A stretch of DNA of 64,000 bases from an uncultured Roseateles sp. (GTDB taxonomy: Bacteria; Pseudomonadota; Gammaproteobacteria; Burkholderiales; Burkholderiaceae_C), in contig NZ_CAJYPS010000014.1 of the NCBI RefSeq assembly GCF_913777145.1, forward strand, positions 62,001 to 126,000, read 5' to 3'. The position numbers and the translations under genes were made by a program. Shown here in pieces: positions 18,007-26,397 of the stretch (the stretch's first letter is position 1; each line of letters begins with the position of its first letter). The notes beneath the pieces are model-generated. The model did not search any database and was not told the origin of the DNA. It worked only from the letters and a program-made list of their open reading frames with translations.

Positions 18007-19320
18007 TCAGGCCAGCTGCATCAGCAGCGCCCCGTTGGCCAGCGACACCAGCACGAAGATGGCCCAGGCCGCCAGCTTCAGCGCCGGCGGGCTCGCAAAG
18101 TCGCCCATCAGCCGGCGGCTGCTGGTGAAGCGGATCAGCGGCCAGATCGCGAACGGCAGCTGCAGGCTCAGCACGATCTGGCTGGCCACCAGCAGCGGGC
18201 CCACACCGGCGTCGCCCAGCCAGGCGATGCCGGCCGCGGCCGGGATCAGCGCCAGCGCGCGCGTGACCAGGCGGCGCTGCCAGCAGGGGATCTTGAGCTT
18301 CAGAAAGCCTTCCATCAGCACCTGGCCCGCGATGGTGCCGGTGAAGGTGGAGCTCTGGCCGGCCGCCAGCAGCGCGATGCCGAACAGCAGCGAGGCCAGC
18401 GTGCCGCCCACCAGCGGGTCCAGCAGGTGGTAGGCATCCTGCAGCTCGGTGACCTGCTGCTGGCCATGCGCATGGAAGGCCGACGCGGCCAGCGTCAGGA
18501 TGGCCGCGTTCACCAGGAAGGCCAGCGACAGCGACACCACGGTGTCGAGCGTGGACAGGCGGATCGCGTCGCGCAGCCCGTCGGGCGTGGGCGCCGGGCG
18601 GCGGGTCTGCACGATGGACGAATGCAGGTAGAGGTTGTGTGGCATCACGGTCGCACCCAGGATGCCCACCGCCAGCAGCAGCGCCTGCGGGTCGGCCAGG
18701 CCCTGGGGCCGCGGCACCAGGCCCTGAGCCACCGCCCGCCAGTCCGGCCCCACCAGCACCAGCTCCACCGCGAAGCAGATGCTGATGGTGGCCACCAGCC
18801 CCAGCACGATGGCCTCCACCTGCCGGAAGCCCCGGCCCTTGAGGCCCAGCACGATCAGCGTGTCCAGCGCTGTCAGCCCCACGCCGGCCAGCAGCGACAC
18901 GCCCAGCAGCAGGTGCAGCGCCAGCGCCGTGCCCAGCACCTCGGCCACGTCGCAGGCAATGATGGCCAGCTCGGCCAGCAGCCACAGCAGCCGGCGTATC
19001 GGCGCGGGGTAGTGGTCGGCGCAGGCCTGGGCCAGGTCGCGGCCGGTGGCCAGACCCAGGCGCAGCGCCAGCGTCTGCAGCAGCATGGCCGCCAGGCTGG
19101 ATGCCAGCACCACCCACAGCAGCGCCATGCCGAAGCGGGAGCCGGCCTCGATGTCGGTCGCCCAGTTGCCCGGGTCCATGTAACCCACGGCCACCAGCAG
19201 GCCGGGGCCGGCGATCTTCAGCAGGCGCTGCCAGGTGGGCGCCCCGGCCGGGACGACGACGGAGCCATGGACTTCGGAGGGACAGAAGGGCGCGGTGGCC
19301 GTGGTGGGCAGGCGGAACAT
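18007..19320 (-). CDS. mntH: Nramp-type divalent metal transporter MntH
   Basis: Proton-coupled importer of Mn(II) and related divalent metals in the inner membrane. The 437-residue protein has about 11 hydrophobic segments. The substrate-site motif DPGNWATD is in TM1 and the TM6 motif ATVMPHNLYLHSSI is intact, both diagnostic of Nramp. A conserved GQSSTFTGTIAGQ transport signature follows. GACAAT ends 6 nt before the ATG and there is no Shine-Dalgarno. No MntR box could be recognised. The gene is divergent from the PDC-GGDEF gene. Confidence 0.94.
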   Translation of the reverse strand: MFRLPTTATAPFCPSEVHGSVVVPAGAPTWQRLLKIAGPGLLVAVGYMDPGNWATDIEAGSRFGMALLWVVLASSLAAMLLQTLALRLGLATGRDLAQACADHYPAPIRRLLWLLAELAIIACDVAEVLGTALALHLLLGVSLLAGVGLTALDTLIVLGLKGRGFRQVEAIVLGLVATISICFAVELVLVGPDWRAVAQGLVPRPQGLADPQALLLAVGILGATVMPHNLYLHSSIVQTRRPAPTPDGLRDAIRLSTLDTVVSLSLAFLVNAAILTLAASAFHAHGQQQVTELQDAYHLLDPLVGGTLASLLFGIALLAAGQSSTFTGTIAGQVLMEGFLKLKIPCWQRRLVTRALALIPAAAGIAWLGDAGVGPLLVASQIVLSLQLPFAIWPLIRFTSSRRLMGDFASPPALKLAAWAIFVLVSLANGALLMQLA

Positions 19321-19326
19321 CGCGCC

Positions 19327-19332
19327 ATTGTC
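19327..19332 (-). promoter_or_regulatory. Probable -10 element, leaderless start of mntH
   Basis: GACAAT on the minus strand with 6 nt (GGCGCG) between it and the mntH ATG. No Shine-Dalgarno. Confidence 0.45.
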
Positions 19333-19395
19333 GAGCGAGCGCCGTGCCCCCGGCGTCGCTTAGCATGCGCGAGCCGGCATTGACCCCCCCTCAGC

Positions 19396-21231
19396 GTGCC
19401 CCAACTCCGACCCGTCCGCCGCTTTGCGCGCCTGCTGATCCTGGCCAATGCGCTGGTGTTCGCGCTGCTTTGCGCCGCGGTGTTGACGGCTGCACGCACC
19501 AGTCGTGAGAGCTACACCGACAAGGTGCGCCAGACCGTGGAGGCGCTGGCCCGCTCGGTGGCGCAGGGCGTGGCGGCGGAGATCCGGCTTGTGGACAACG
19601 CGCTGCTCAATCTGGACCGCGAGCTGCAGCGCGCCGCGGTCGCAGGACGCCTGCCCGACGAGCTGCTGCGCAGCCTGCTGGCCGAGCAGCGGGCGCTGGT
19701 CACGCATGTGGACGCGTTGCGCGTCAGCGATGCGGCGGGTCAGGTGCTGGGCAGCGAGGGCGGCGGCATGCGCGCGGTGGGTGATCAGCGCTTCTTCCAG
19801 GCCGCGCGGGCGCGACCCGGCCTGCTGGCCGTGTCCGAGCCCTTGCGTCTGGGCCCGGGGCGCTGGGGCGTGGTGCTGGCGCGCGCGCGCACCGCGGGCG
19901 ATGGACGTTTCCAGGGCGTGGTGTTCGCCGAGCTGGCGACCGAGCATTTCACCGAACTGCTGGATCAGGTGCCCGTGGGCCCGCGTGGCGCGGTGACGCT
20001 GCGCTCCGAGACGCTGGCGCTGGTGGCCCGTCACGCGCCCGACACCGGGGACGGCATGGCGCCGGTGGGGCAGAGCATGGCTTCCGACGAGCTGCGCCGT
20101 GCGCTGGCGGCTCACCGCAGCCAGGGCTTTTTTGTGGCGGAGACGCCGCTGGACGGTGTGGAGCGCGCGTCGGCCTACCGGCAGGTGGGCAGCTACCCCA
20201 TGCTGGCCCTGGTGGGCCTGGACACCGAGACCTTCTACGCACCCTGGCGCCGCGATGTTGCTCAGTTGCTGGTGCTGGCTGGGCTGGTGCAGGTGCTGCT
20301 GGTGGTGGTGTCGGTGCTGCTGTGGGTCTACCAGCACCGCCAGGCCCGCGAGCATCACCGCGCGATGCTGCTCGCGGCCGAGCAGCAGGCGGTGCTGAAC
20401 AACGAGCTGGTGGGCATCGCACGCCTGCAGCAGCGCACGCTGGTATGGCACAACCGCACGCTGGCCGACATGCTGGGCTATGGCCCCGGCGAGCTGGTGG
20501 GCCAGTCCGTGCGCCGGCTCTACCCCGACGAGCAGACCTTCGAGCGGGCGGCCGAGGCCTATGCGCTGCTGGCCGAGGGCCGGCCCTACCGTGCCCAGCT
20601 GCCGCTGGCACGGCGGGATGGCGGCCTCGTCTGGGTGAGCCTGAACGGCACGCCGCTGCCCGGCGGTGAATCGCTGTGGGTGGTGCTGGACATCAGCGCG
20701 GTCAAGGCCAGCGAGGCGGATGCCAACCATCTGGCCCAGCACGACCTGCTGACCGGCCTGCCCAACCGCCTGGCGCTGCGTACCCGGCTGGAGCAGGCGG
20801 TCTGCGAGGCACTTGCCAGCGGCCGCAAGCTGGCGGTGGCCTACCTGGACCTGGACGGCTTCAAGCCGGTCAATGACAGCCATGGCCATGAGGCGGGCGA
20901 CCGGCTGCTGTGCGAGATCGCGCAGCGCATCGTCAGCTGCGTGCGGGTGCGTGACATTGCGGCCCGTGTCGGTGGCGACGAGTTCGTCGTCGTGCTGGGC
21001 GATCTGGGCTCGCTGGCCGAGGCCGAGCCGGTGTTGCAGCGGCTGCTGGACCTGATCGCCCAGCCGGTGTCGCTGGCAGGCCATGGCGTGGTGCGGGTCA
21101 GCGCCAGCCTGGGGGTGGCGGTCTGCCCCGATCAGGCCCGCAGCGTGGACGCGCTGCTGGCCGCCGCGGACGATGCGATGTATGCGGCCAAGCGCGACGG
21201 CAAGGCGCGCATCGCCTTCGCCGGGCATTGA
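19396..21231 (+). CDS. Membrane sensor diguanylate cyclase (PDC-PAS-GGDEF)
   Basis: A 611-residue inner-membrane sensor making cyclic di-GMP. TM1 is at about residues 10-33, then a periplasmic PDC/Cache-like domain (about 35-285), TM2 at about 290-312, a PAS domain (about 330-440; WHNRTLADMLGYGPGELVGQ) and GGDEF (about 445-605). The active site GGDEF is intact at 526-530 and an I-site RVRD lies at 517-520, so both synthesis and product inhibition are expected. The start is a GTG; no ATG is available in frame nearby. Ligand unknown. It heads a run of c-di-GMP and phosphorelay genes. Confidence 0.92.
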   Translation: MPQLRPVRRFARLLILANALVFALLCAAVLTAARTSRESYTDKVRQTVEALARSVAQGVAAEIRLVDNALLNLDRELQRAAVAGRLPDELLRSLLAEQRALVTHVDALRVSDAAGQVLGSEGGGMRAVGDQRFFQAARARPGLLAVSEPLRLGPGRWGVVLARARTAGDGRFQGVVFAELATEHFTELLDQVPVGPRGAVTLRSETLALVARHAPDTGDGMAPVGQSMASDELRRALAAHRSQGFFVAETPLDGVERASAYRQVGSYPMLALVGLDTETFYAPWRRDVAQLLVLAGLVQVLLVVVSVLLWVYQHRQAREHHRAMLLAAEQQAVLNNELVGIARLQQRTLVWHNRTLADMLGYGPGELVGQSVRRLYPDEQTFERAAEAYALLAEGRPYRAQLPLARRDGGLVWVSLNGTPLPGGESLWVVLDISAVKASEADANHLAQHDLLTGLPNRLALRTRLEQAVCEALASGRKLAVAYLDLDGFKPVNDSHGHEAGDRLLCEIAQRIVSCVRVRDIAARVGGDEFVVVLGDLGSLAEAEPVLQRLLDLIAQPVSLAGHGVVRVSASLGVAVCPDQARSVDALLAAADDAMYAAKRDGKARIAFAGH

Positions 21232-21346
21232 TCACCGGCCTGGGCGGGGCACAATGCCCTCCTGAGTTGCCGGGTTACTGAGCGGTGTCGATCCCGAGGG
21301 GAGGCCGCCTGCAATCTGGTCATCCAGTCAGGGAGACGGGGCAGAC

Positions 21347-21490
21347 ATGCGGCAGATGCAATGCCGCCCGGTCCGCCGGTCTGCGCAGGTGCACGCGCCC
21401 CGAGCGGGGGCGACGGAGCTGCGCGAGGCCGGGTCGCGATCGGGTGTGATGTCCATGAGCGAGCCGGGGACGGGCCATGAGGCCGGGTGA
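21347..21490 (+). CDS. Possible small ORF upstream of the REC-Hpt gene
   Basis: A 47-codon frame starts with ATG after GGGAGACGGGGCAGAC, a plausible Shine-Dalgarno, and its stop overlaps the REC-Hpt start region by 14 bp. It is basic and Arg-rich, with no recognisable domain. It could be a coupled leader peptide or chance in an otherwise empty 245-bp spacer. Confidence 0.2.
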   Translation: MRQMQCRPVRRSAQVHAPRAGATELREAGSRSGVMSMSEPGTGHEAG

Positions 21491-22505
21491 GCCCCTGGGC
21501 CTGCCGGGCCGGCGCGTGCTGGTCGTGGATGACTGCGAACTCAATCTGCAGATGGCGCGCTGCGTGCTGCGGGCCGAGGGCGCGCAGGTGCAGACCGCGT
21601 CGTCCGGCGAGCAGGCGCTGGCGTTGCTGGCTGCGCCGGGCGTCGCCGTGGATCTGGTGCTGCTGGACCTGCAGATGCCGGGCCTGGATGGCTTCGACAC
21701 CGCGCGACGCCTGCGCCAGCTGCCGGGTGGGGCTCGGGCCGTGGTCCTGGCCTTGAGTGCCGATGACGCGGCCGAGCTGGGGCCGCGCGTGCGGGCGGCG
21801 GGCATGGAGGGTTGCGTGGCCAAGCCGCTGGACGCGACCCGTCTGCGCGCGATGCTCGCCGGCTTGGCGACGCCGTCATCACCCGCGGCGCCGCCGCGGA
21901 CGGCGGTCCTGGCGCCGCTGCGTGGAATGGTCTTGCCCGAGGCCCTGGCGGTCTGGCAGGACCTGGCGACCTATCACCACTACCTGACGCGCTTCCTGCG
22001 CGAGCAGGGGCCGGAGCTGGCGGCTCATGTCGGCCGTCTGTCCGGCCCGGAGGCCGCGCCCTGGCTGCACCGCCTGCGTGGCGTGGCCGGCGGCCTGAGC
22101 CTGCCGGCACTGGCCCAGGCAGCGCTGCAGCTGGAGAGAACCCTGGCCCAGGACCCGGAGCGGCGCGCCGCCGGCTGGCAGGCGGTGCACGAGGCCTGGG
22201 CCGAGGTTCAGGATGCCGCCGCGGGGCTGAGACCGGCGCCGCCCGACGCCCCCGCGACGGCGCCCGTGCCGCTGGCGGGCCCGGTCCGGTCGTCGCGCGA
22301 GCAGTTGCTGCGGGCGCTGGATCGCGACAACCCGGATGCGGTGCTGCCCTTGCTGCCCGACCTGGAGGGGCGGGTGCCCGCCGCGGCGCTGGCGCGCTTG
22401 CGGCGCCTCGTCGAGGATTTCGACTTCCGGGCCGCAGAACGCCTGGTGCGCGAGGAGTTGCTGCCCGAACCGCAAGCCGCGCCTGTGCCTGGAGGGGCCG
22501 CGTGA
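21477..22505 (+). CDS. Response regulator with Hpt-like domain (REC-Hpt)
   Basis: A 342-residue phosphorelay protein. The receiver domain spans about residues 12-130: VLVVDDCELN, phospho-acceptor Asp64 in LLDLQMPGLDG, Lys116 in AKPLDA. A proline-rich linker is followed by an Hpt-like helical domain in which His198 lies in WLHRLRGVAGG, matching the HxLKG-type phosphotransfer motif. A second helical stretch closes the protein. No histidine kinase is fused or adjacent, so it may shuttle phosphate to the next gene product. Its stop overlaps the next start by 4 bp (GTGA). Confidence 0.85.
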   Translation: MRPGEPLGLPGRRVLVVDDCELNLQMARCVLRAEGAQVQTASSGEQALALLAAPGVAVDLVLLDLQMPGLDGFDTARRLRQLPGGARAVVLALSADDAAELGPRVRAAGMEGCVAKPLDATRLRAMLAGLATPSSPAAPPRTAVLAPLRGMVLPEALAVWQDLATYHHYLTRFLREQGPELAAHVGRLSGPEAAPWLHRLRGVAGGLSLPALAQAALQLERTLAQDPERRAAGWQAVHEAWAEVQDAAAGLRPAPPDAPATAPVPLAGPVRSSREQLLRALDRDNPDAVLPLLPDLEGRVPAAALARLRRLVEDFDFRAAERLVREELLPEPQAAPVPGGAA

Positions 22506-24742
22506 CCCGGCGCCCGCTGCTGATCGTCGACGACGAGCCGGTCAATCTGTCGGTGCTGCGGCGCATCCTGTCGCCCGAGCATGAGCTGGTGTTCGCGCGC
22601 AGCGGTCTGGACTGTCTGGCCGCGGCGCGCAAGCACCACCCGGCGCTGATCCTGCTGGACGTGCAGATGCCGGACCTGGACGGTCACGCGGTCTGCCGCC
22701 GGCTCAAGGCCGATCCGCAGACCGCCGACATTCCGGTGATCTTCGTGTCCGCGCTGTCCGAGACGGGGGACGAGGCCGCGGGCTTCGAGTGCGGGGCGGT
22801 GGACTACATCGCCAAGCCGGTGTCGCCGCCGCTGGTGCGCGCCCGGGTGCGCACCCACCTGTCGCTGGTGCAGGCGTCCACGCTGCAGCGCTACGTGCGC
22901 GAACTGGAGGCCCAGCAGCTCAAGGTGCGCCGTCTGAGTCGCTTCCACGAGCTGCTCAGCGGCATCAACTCCGCCATCGTGCGCCTGCGCGAGCGGCAGG
23001 CGCTTTTCGAGGAGGCCTGCCGCATCGCGGTGCGCGCCGGTGGCTTCGCGGCGGCCTGGATACTGCTGCGCGAGCCCGAGGGCCCAGCGCTGACGCTGGC
23101 GGCGGCCCAGGGCCTGTCGGCCGAGCGGGCGCTGCAGTTGCGCGAGGCGCTGGCCGGTCGTGCCAGCGACGCCTGCGTGGCGCTGGCCTGGCGGGCGCTG
23201 GAGACAGCGGCGACCGCGCTGGCGCACGACCTGCAGCCGGCCGTTGTGGCCGATGACGGCCACCGGGCCGCGATCGCGCTGCCGTTGATGCCGGGCGAGC
23301 GGCCGCTGGGCGCGCTGGTGCTGTGCACCAGCGAGACGGGGCAGTTCGACGATGAGGAGCTGAAGCTGCTGGGCGAGCTCGCGGGCGACATTGCGTTCGC
23401 GCTCAACCACATCGAGCAGGAGGAGCGGCTGCTCTACCTGTCGCGCTTCGATGCGCTGACCGGCCTGCCCAACCACCTGATGTTCATGGAACGCCTGGCG
23501 CTGATGCTGCAGGCGGCCGCCGCGTCGGGCGCGGCGGTGGTCGTCGTGGTGGCCGACGTGCATCGCTTCAAGCGGGTCAACGATGCCCTCGGGCGGCATG
23601 TGGGCGATCAGCTGTTGAAACAGCTGGCCCAGCGGCTGGAGAGCGAATGTGCACCCGGCTATGGTGTAGCCCGGCTGGCGGCCGATGGCTTTGCGGTGGC
23701 GGGCCTGTGTGGTGGCGACGAGGCGATCACGGCGCTGCTGCGCCAGCTGGACGAGCTGTTCGCGCGGCCGGCGCGCGTGGAGTCCACCGAGCTCAGCGTC
23801 AGCGCGCGCTTCGGGCTGGCGGTGTTCCCGGGTGACGGCGAGGATGCGGAGACGCTGTTCCGCAATGCCGAGGCGGCGCTCAAGCAGGCGCGCCAGTCGG
23901 GCGATCGGCACGCGACCTACTCGCCCGACATGAATGCCCGCATGAACGAGAAGCTGGAGCTGGAAAGCCTGCTGCGGCTGGCCTTGGAGCGCCAGGAGTT
24001 CGAGCTGCACTACCAGCCCAAGGTGGACCTGCGCGATGGCCGCATCACCGGGGCCGAGGCGTTGATCCGCTGGCGCCGCCCGGACCAGGGCCTGGTGCCG
24101 CCGGGCGAGTTCATTCCGGTCGCGGAGGAGTGTGGCCTCATCGTCTCCATGGGCGCCTGGGTGCTGGAGGCCGTCTGCGCCCAGCAGGCGTCCTGGCGTG
24201 CCGAGGGCCTGCCGCTGCTGCCGGTGGCGGTGAACCTGTCGGCGCTGCAATTCCGTCAGGGGCAGGTGCGCCAGGGCGTGGCCCAGGCGCTGCAGCGTCA
24301 TGGCCTGGCACCGCGACTGCTGGAGCTGGAGCTCACCGAGACCCTGGTGGTGCAGAGCCCGGCCGAGGCGCGGGCCAGCATGGACGAACTGCGCGGGCTG
24401 GGCCTGCACCTGTCGCTGGATGACTTCGGCACCGGCTACTCGTCGCTGGCCTACCTGCGACAGTTTCCGTTCGATTCGGTGAAGATAGACCGAGCCTTCG
24501 TCACCGACATCACGCGCAGCGAGCAGGACGCCGCCATTGCGCTGGCCATCATCGCGATGGCCCACAGCATGCGCATGCGTGTGATTGCCGAGGGGGTGGA
24601 GACCGTGGAGCAGGCGCGCTTCCTGAGCGCCCGCGGCTGCGACGAGATGCAGGGCTACTACTTCAGCCGCCCGCTGCCGGCGCCCGACTATGCGCGCCTG
24701 CTGGCCGAAGGGCGTCGGCTGCAGGGCATGGGCAAGGACTGA
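22502..24742 (+). CDS. Response regulator c-di-GMP phosphodiesterase (REC-GAF-degenerate GGDEF-EAL)
   Basis: A 746-residue cytoplasmic protein starting at GTG 22502, where the receiver domain begins (LLIVDDEPVN; phospho-Asp53 in LLDVQMPDLDG; Lys105). A coiled linker and GAF-like domain (about 150-300) follow. The GGDEF-like domain (about 305-470) has lost its active site: the position reads AADGF. The EAL domain (about 480-740) looks catalytically complete, with GAEALIRWR, ELTETLVV, LDDFGTGYSSL and KIDRAFV. It should degrade c-di-GMP when phosphorylated. It is coupled to REC-Hpt by the GTGA overlap. Confidence 0.92.
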   Translation: MTRRPLLIVDDEPVNLSVLRRILSPEHELVFARSGLDCLAAARKHHPALILLDVQMPDLDGHAVCRRLKADPQTADIPVIFVSALSETGDEAAGFECGAVDYIAKPVSPPLVRARVRTHLSLVQASTLQRYVRELEAQQLKVRRLSRFHELLSGINSAIVRLRERQALFEEACRIAVRAGGFAAAWILLREPEGPALTLAAAQGLSAERALQLREALAGRASDACVALAWRALETAATALAHDLQPAVVADDGHRAAIALPLMPGERPLGALVLCTSETGQFDDEELKLLGELAGDIAFALNHIEQEERLLYLSRFDALTGLPNHLMFMERLALMLQAAAASGAAVVVVVADVHRFKRVNDALGRHVGDQLLKQLAQRLESECAPGYGVARLAADGFAVAGLCGGDEAITALLRQLDELFARPARVESTELSVSARFGLAVFPGDGEDAETLFRNAEAALKQARQSGDRHATYSPDMNARMNEKLELESLLRLALERQEFELHYQPKVDLRDGRITGAEALIRWRRPDQGLVPPGEFIPVAEECGLIVSMGAWVLEAVCAQQASWRAEGLPLLPVAVNLSALQFRQGQVRQGVAQALQRHGLAPRLLELELTETLVVQSPAEARASMDELRGLGLHLSLDDFGTGYSSLAYLRQFPFDSVKIDRAFVTDITRSEQDAAIALAIIAMAHSMRMRVIAEGVETVEQARFLSARGCDEMQGYYFSRPLPAPDYARLLAEGRRLQGMGKD

Positions 24743-24754
24743 CCCTCCAGACCT

Positions 24755-24778
24755 GCCCTAGAGGGAATCCACTAGGGC
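24755..24778. promoter_or_regulatory. Inverted repeat GCCCTAG-N10-CTAGGGC before the winged-helix gene
   Basis: A perfect 7-bp inverted repeat with a 10-nt spacer, 127 bp upstream of the winged-helix/TPR regulator. Full symmetry and the lack of a T-run favour an operator over a terminator. Confidence 0.4.
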
Positions 24779-24904
24779 CGTGCCGCTGCGCGAGAGGGTG
24801 GTGCTGGCGACAATGAGGGCGCCAGGGCGCCCTGGCCGCCGCAAAGCACGCGGCGTGTCCTGCGTCCGGCGTGCCGCCTGGAACCTCTAAGAGACTTCGC
24901 CCCG

Positions 24905-26170
24905 ATGCCCGGCCGTAATGCATCTGCCCCGCTGACCCTGGATCAGCGCGGCTTTCCCCTGGTCGACGGGCAGCCGCTCAAGCTCCCGCCCAAGGAGCGG
25001 GCGGTGTTGGGCCTGCTGCTGCGACGCCGGGGGCAGGTCGTGAGCAAGGACGACTTTGCGGCAGCGGGTTGGCAGGGCCAGGCGATGTCCGACGAGAGCC
25101 TGGCGCGTTGCATCAGCCAGGTGCGCCGCGCGCTGCGGCCCCTGGGTCTGCAGGTCGAGGTGCTCTACGGACTGGGCTACCGGCTGCAGGATGAGGCCCA
25201 GGTCGCGCCTATGGCTGACCCCAGCCCGGCGGGGCGCATGGAGCTGCTGCACCTGCGGCAGTTGCTGCAGCAGCGCACGCCGGCGGCCGTGGGCCTGGTC
25301 ATGGAGCGGGCTCGCCGCCTGGTGGCGGCGGAGCCGGCCTATGGTGCGGCGCGGGTGGTACTGGCCGATGCGCTGGCGGTGGCCGTCAACTGGGGGCAAT
25401 TGCCCACCGCGGAGGCGGTGCAGGAGGGCCTGGAGGCCCTGGCCGAGGTGTCGCCCGACGAACCCGGCGTGGACGCGGCACGTGGCGCGCTGCTGGACAT
25501 GGCCTGGCGCTTCGACGCCGCGGCCGAGTGCTTCCAGCGCGTACAGGCCATGGATGGCGACAACGCCGAAGCCTTGCTGGCCTGCAGCCGCCACCTGCTG
25601 TTCACCAACCAGGCCGGGCGGGCGGTGCAGTTGCTGCGCCGGGTGCGCGAGCTGGCGCCGCATGCGCTGCATGTGCGCATGAACCTGGCACGTGCGCTGG
25701 TGCAGAGCGGGCAGGGCGAAGCCGCGGTCGAGGAACTGCGGCTGGCCGGCGAGGATCATCCGGGTCAGCTGGTCTTGCTGGCCTTCACGCTGGCCATGCA
25801 GGCGATGGTGGCGCCGCGCGACGAACTGGCCGCCGCGGCGACCCGGCTCACCGACGGCCTGGACACGCCGCCCTTCGTGTGGACCGTGGCCTCCTTCGTG
25901 TACGCGCGGCTGGGCCGGCGCGAGGCGGCGCTGGACATCATCGACACCGCGCTGCTGTGCTCGGCGACCACCGCGGGCGAGGCGTCGCTGCACGCCGCCT
26001 CGCTCGCGGCGCTGGGCGAATACGACCGTGCCGCGACGTTGCTGGAACGTGCCGCGGCCGAGCGTGCTGGCATGCTGGCGCTGGTGTTGCGCGACCCGGC
26101 CCATGCCGATTGGCTGCCCCATCATGCGCGGGGGCGAGCCCTGCTGCGGACGGTGTTCGGCGAGGGTTGA
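24905..26170 (+). CDS. Winged-helix (OmpR-type) transcriptional regulator with TPR-like domain
   Basis: A 421-residue cytoplasmic regulator. Residues about 15-98 form an OmpR/PhoB-type DNA-binding domain (LPPKERAVLGLLLRRRGQVVSK, ISQVRRALRPLG, YGLGYRLQ). The rest is alpha-helical with tetratricopeptide-like repeats (for example AAECFQRVQAMDGDNAEALLACSRHLL). No receiver domain and no membrane helix, so the input is probably a protein or small ligand bound by the TPR part, as in HilA-like regulators. The start ATG follows GAGACTTCGCCCCG. An inverted repeat upstream may be its own operator. Confidence 0.85.
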   Translation: MPGRNASAPLTLDQRGFPLVDGQPLKLPPKERAVLGLLLRRRGQVVSKDDFAAAGWQGQAMSDESLARCISQVRRALRPLGLQVEVLYGLGYRLQDEAQVAPMADPSPAGRMELLHLRQLLQQRTPAAVGLVMERARRLVAAEPAYGAARVVLADALAVAVNWGQLPTAEAVQEGLEALAEVSPDEPGVDAARGALLDMAWRFDAAAECFQRVQAMDGDNAEALLACSRHLLFTNQAGRAVQLLRRVRELAPHALHVRMNLARALVQSGQGEAAVEELRLAGEDHPGQLVLLAFTLAMQAMVAPRDELAAAATRLTDGLDTPPFVWTVASFVYARLGRREAALDIIDTALLCSATTAGEASLHAASLAALGEYDRAATLLERAAAERAGMLALVLRDPAHADWLPHHARGRALLRTVFGEG

Positions 26171-26191
26171 GCGTCCCATCGCGGCTGCGGC

Positions 26192-26221
26192 TTGTCGCTG
26201 CGCTTAAAAGCTGTCTATAAT
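26192..26221 (+). promoter_or_regulatory. Sigma-70 promoter of the tRNA-Thr gene
   Basis: -35 TTGTCG at 26192-26197, an 18-bp spacer, and a perfect -10 TATAAT at 26216-26221. The predicted start is near 26228, about 20 nt before the mature tRNA. Confidence 0.8.
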
Positions 26222-26246
26222 GTGCGGCTCTGCCCAGTACGGGTGG

Positions 26247-26322
26247 GCCGGCATAGCTCAGTTGGTAGAGCAGCGCATTCGTAATGCGAAGGTCGGGGGT
26301 TCGACTCCTCTTGCCGGCACCA
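26247..26322 (+). tRNA. tRNA-Thr(CGT)
   Basis: A 76-nt cloverleaf with 7-bp acceptor stem GCCGGCA/TGCCGGC, a D arm, anticodon loop TTCGTAA with anticodon CGT at 26280-26282, a TTCGACT T-loop and an encoded CCA. Reads ACG threonine codons. The sequence closely follows the classic thrW type. No integrated element or attachment-site duplication is seen next to it. Confidence 0.97.
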
Positions 26323-26327
26323 GACAC

Positions 26328-26362
26328 AAAAGCCGCCTCGCAAACGCGAGGCGGCTTTTTTC
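26328..26362. terminator. Intrinsic terminator after tRNA-Thr
   Basis: GCCGCCTCGC-AAAC-GCGAGGCGGC, a perfect 10-bp stem followed by TTTTTT. The A-run on the other side means it may also end transcription of the convergent PEP-CTERM gene. Confidence 0.92.
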
Positions 26363-26397
26363 TTGCGGCGTGCTGGCCCCGGGGCGAGCGCTGCGCG

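Noticed and set aside
22208..24565. A 785-codon open frame antisense to the REC-GAF-GGDEF-EAL gene
   Set aside because: Same antisense artefact; the plus strand has complete domain motifs.
26247..26322. tRNA-Thr as an integration site of a genomic island
   Set aside because: No integrase, no partial tRNA repeat downstream, and neighbouring genes have ordinary composition.
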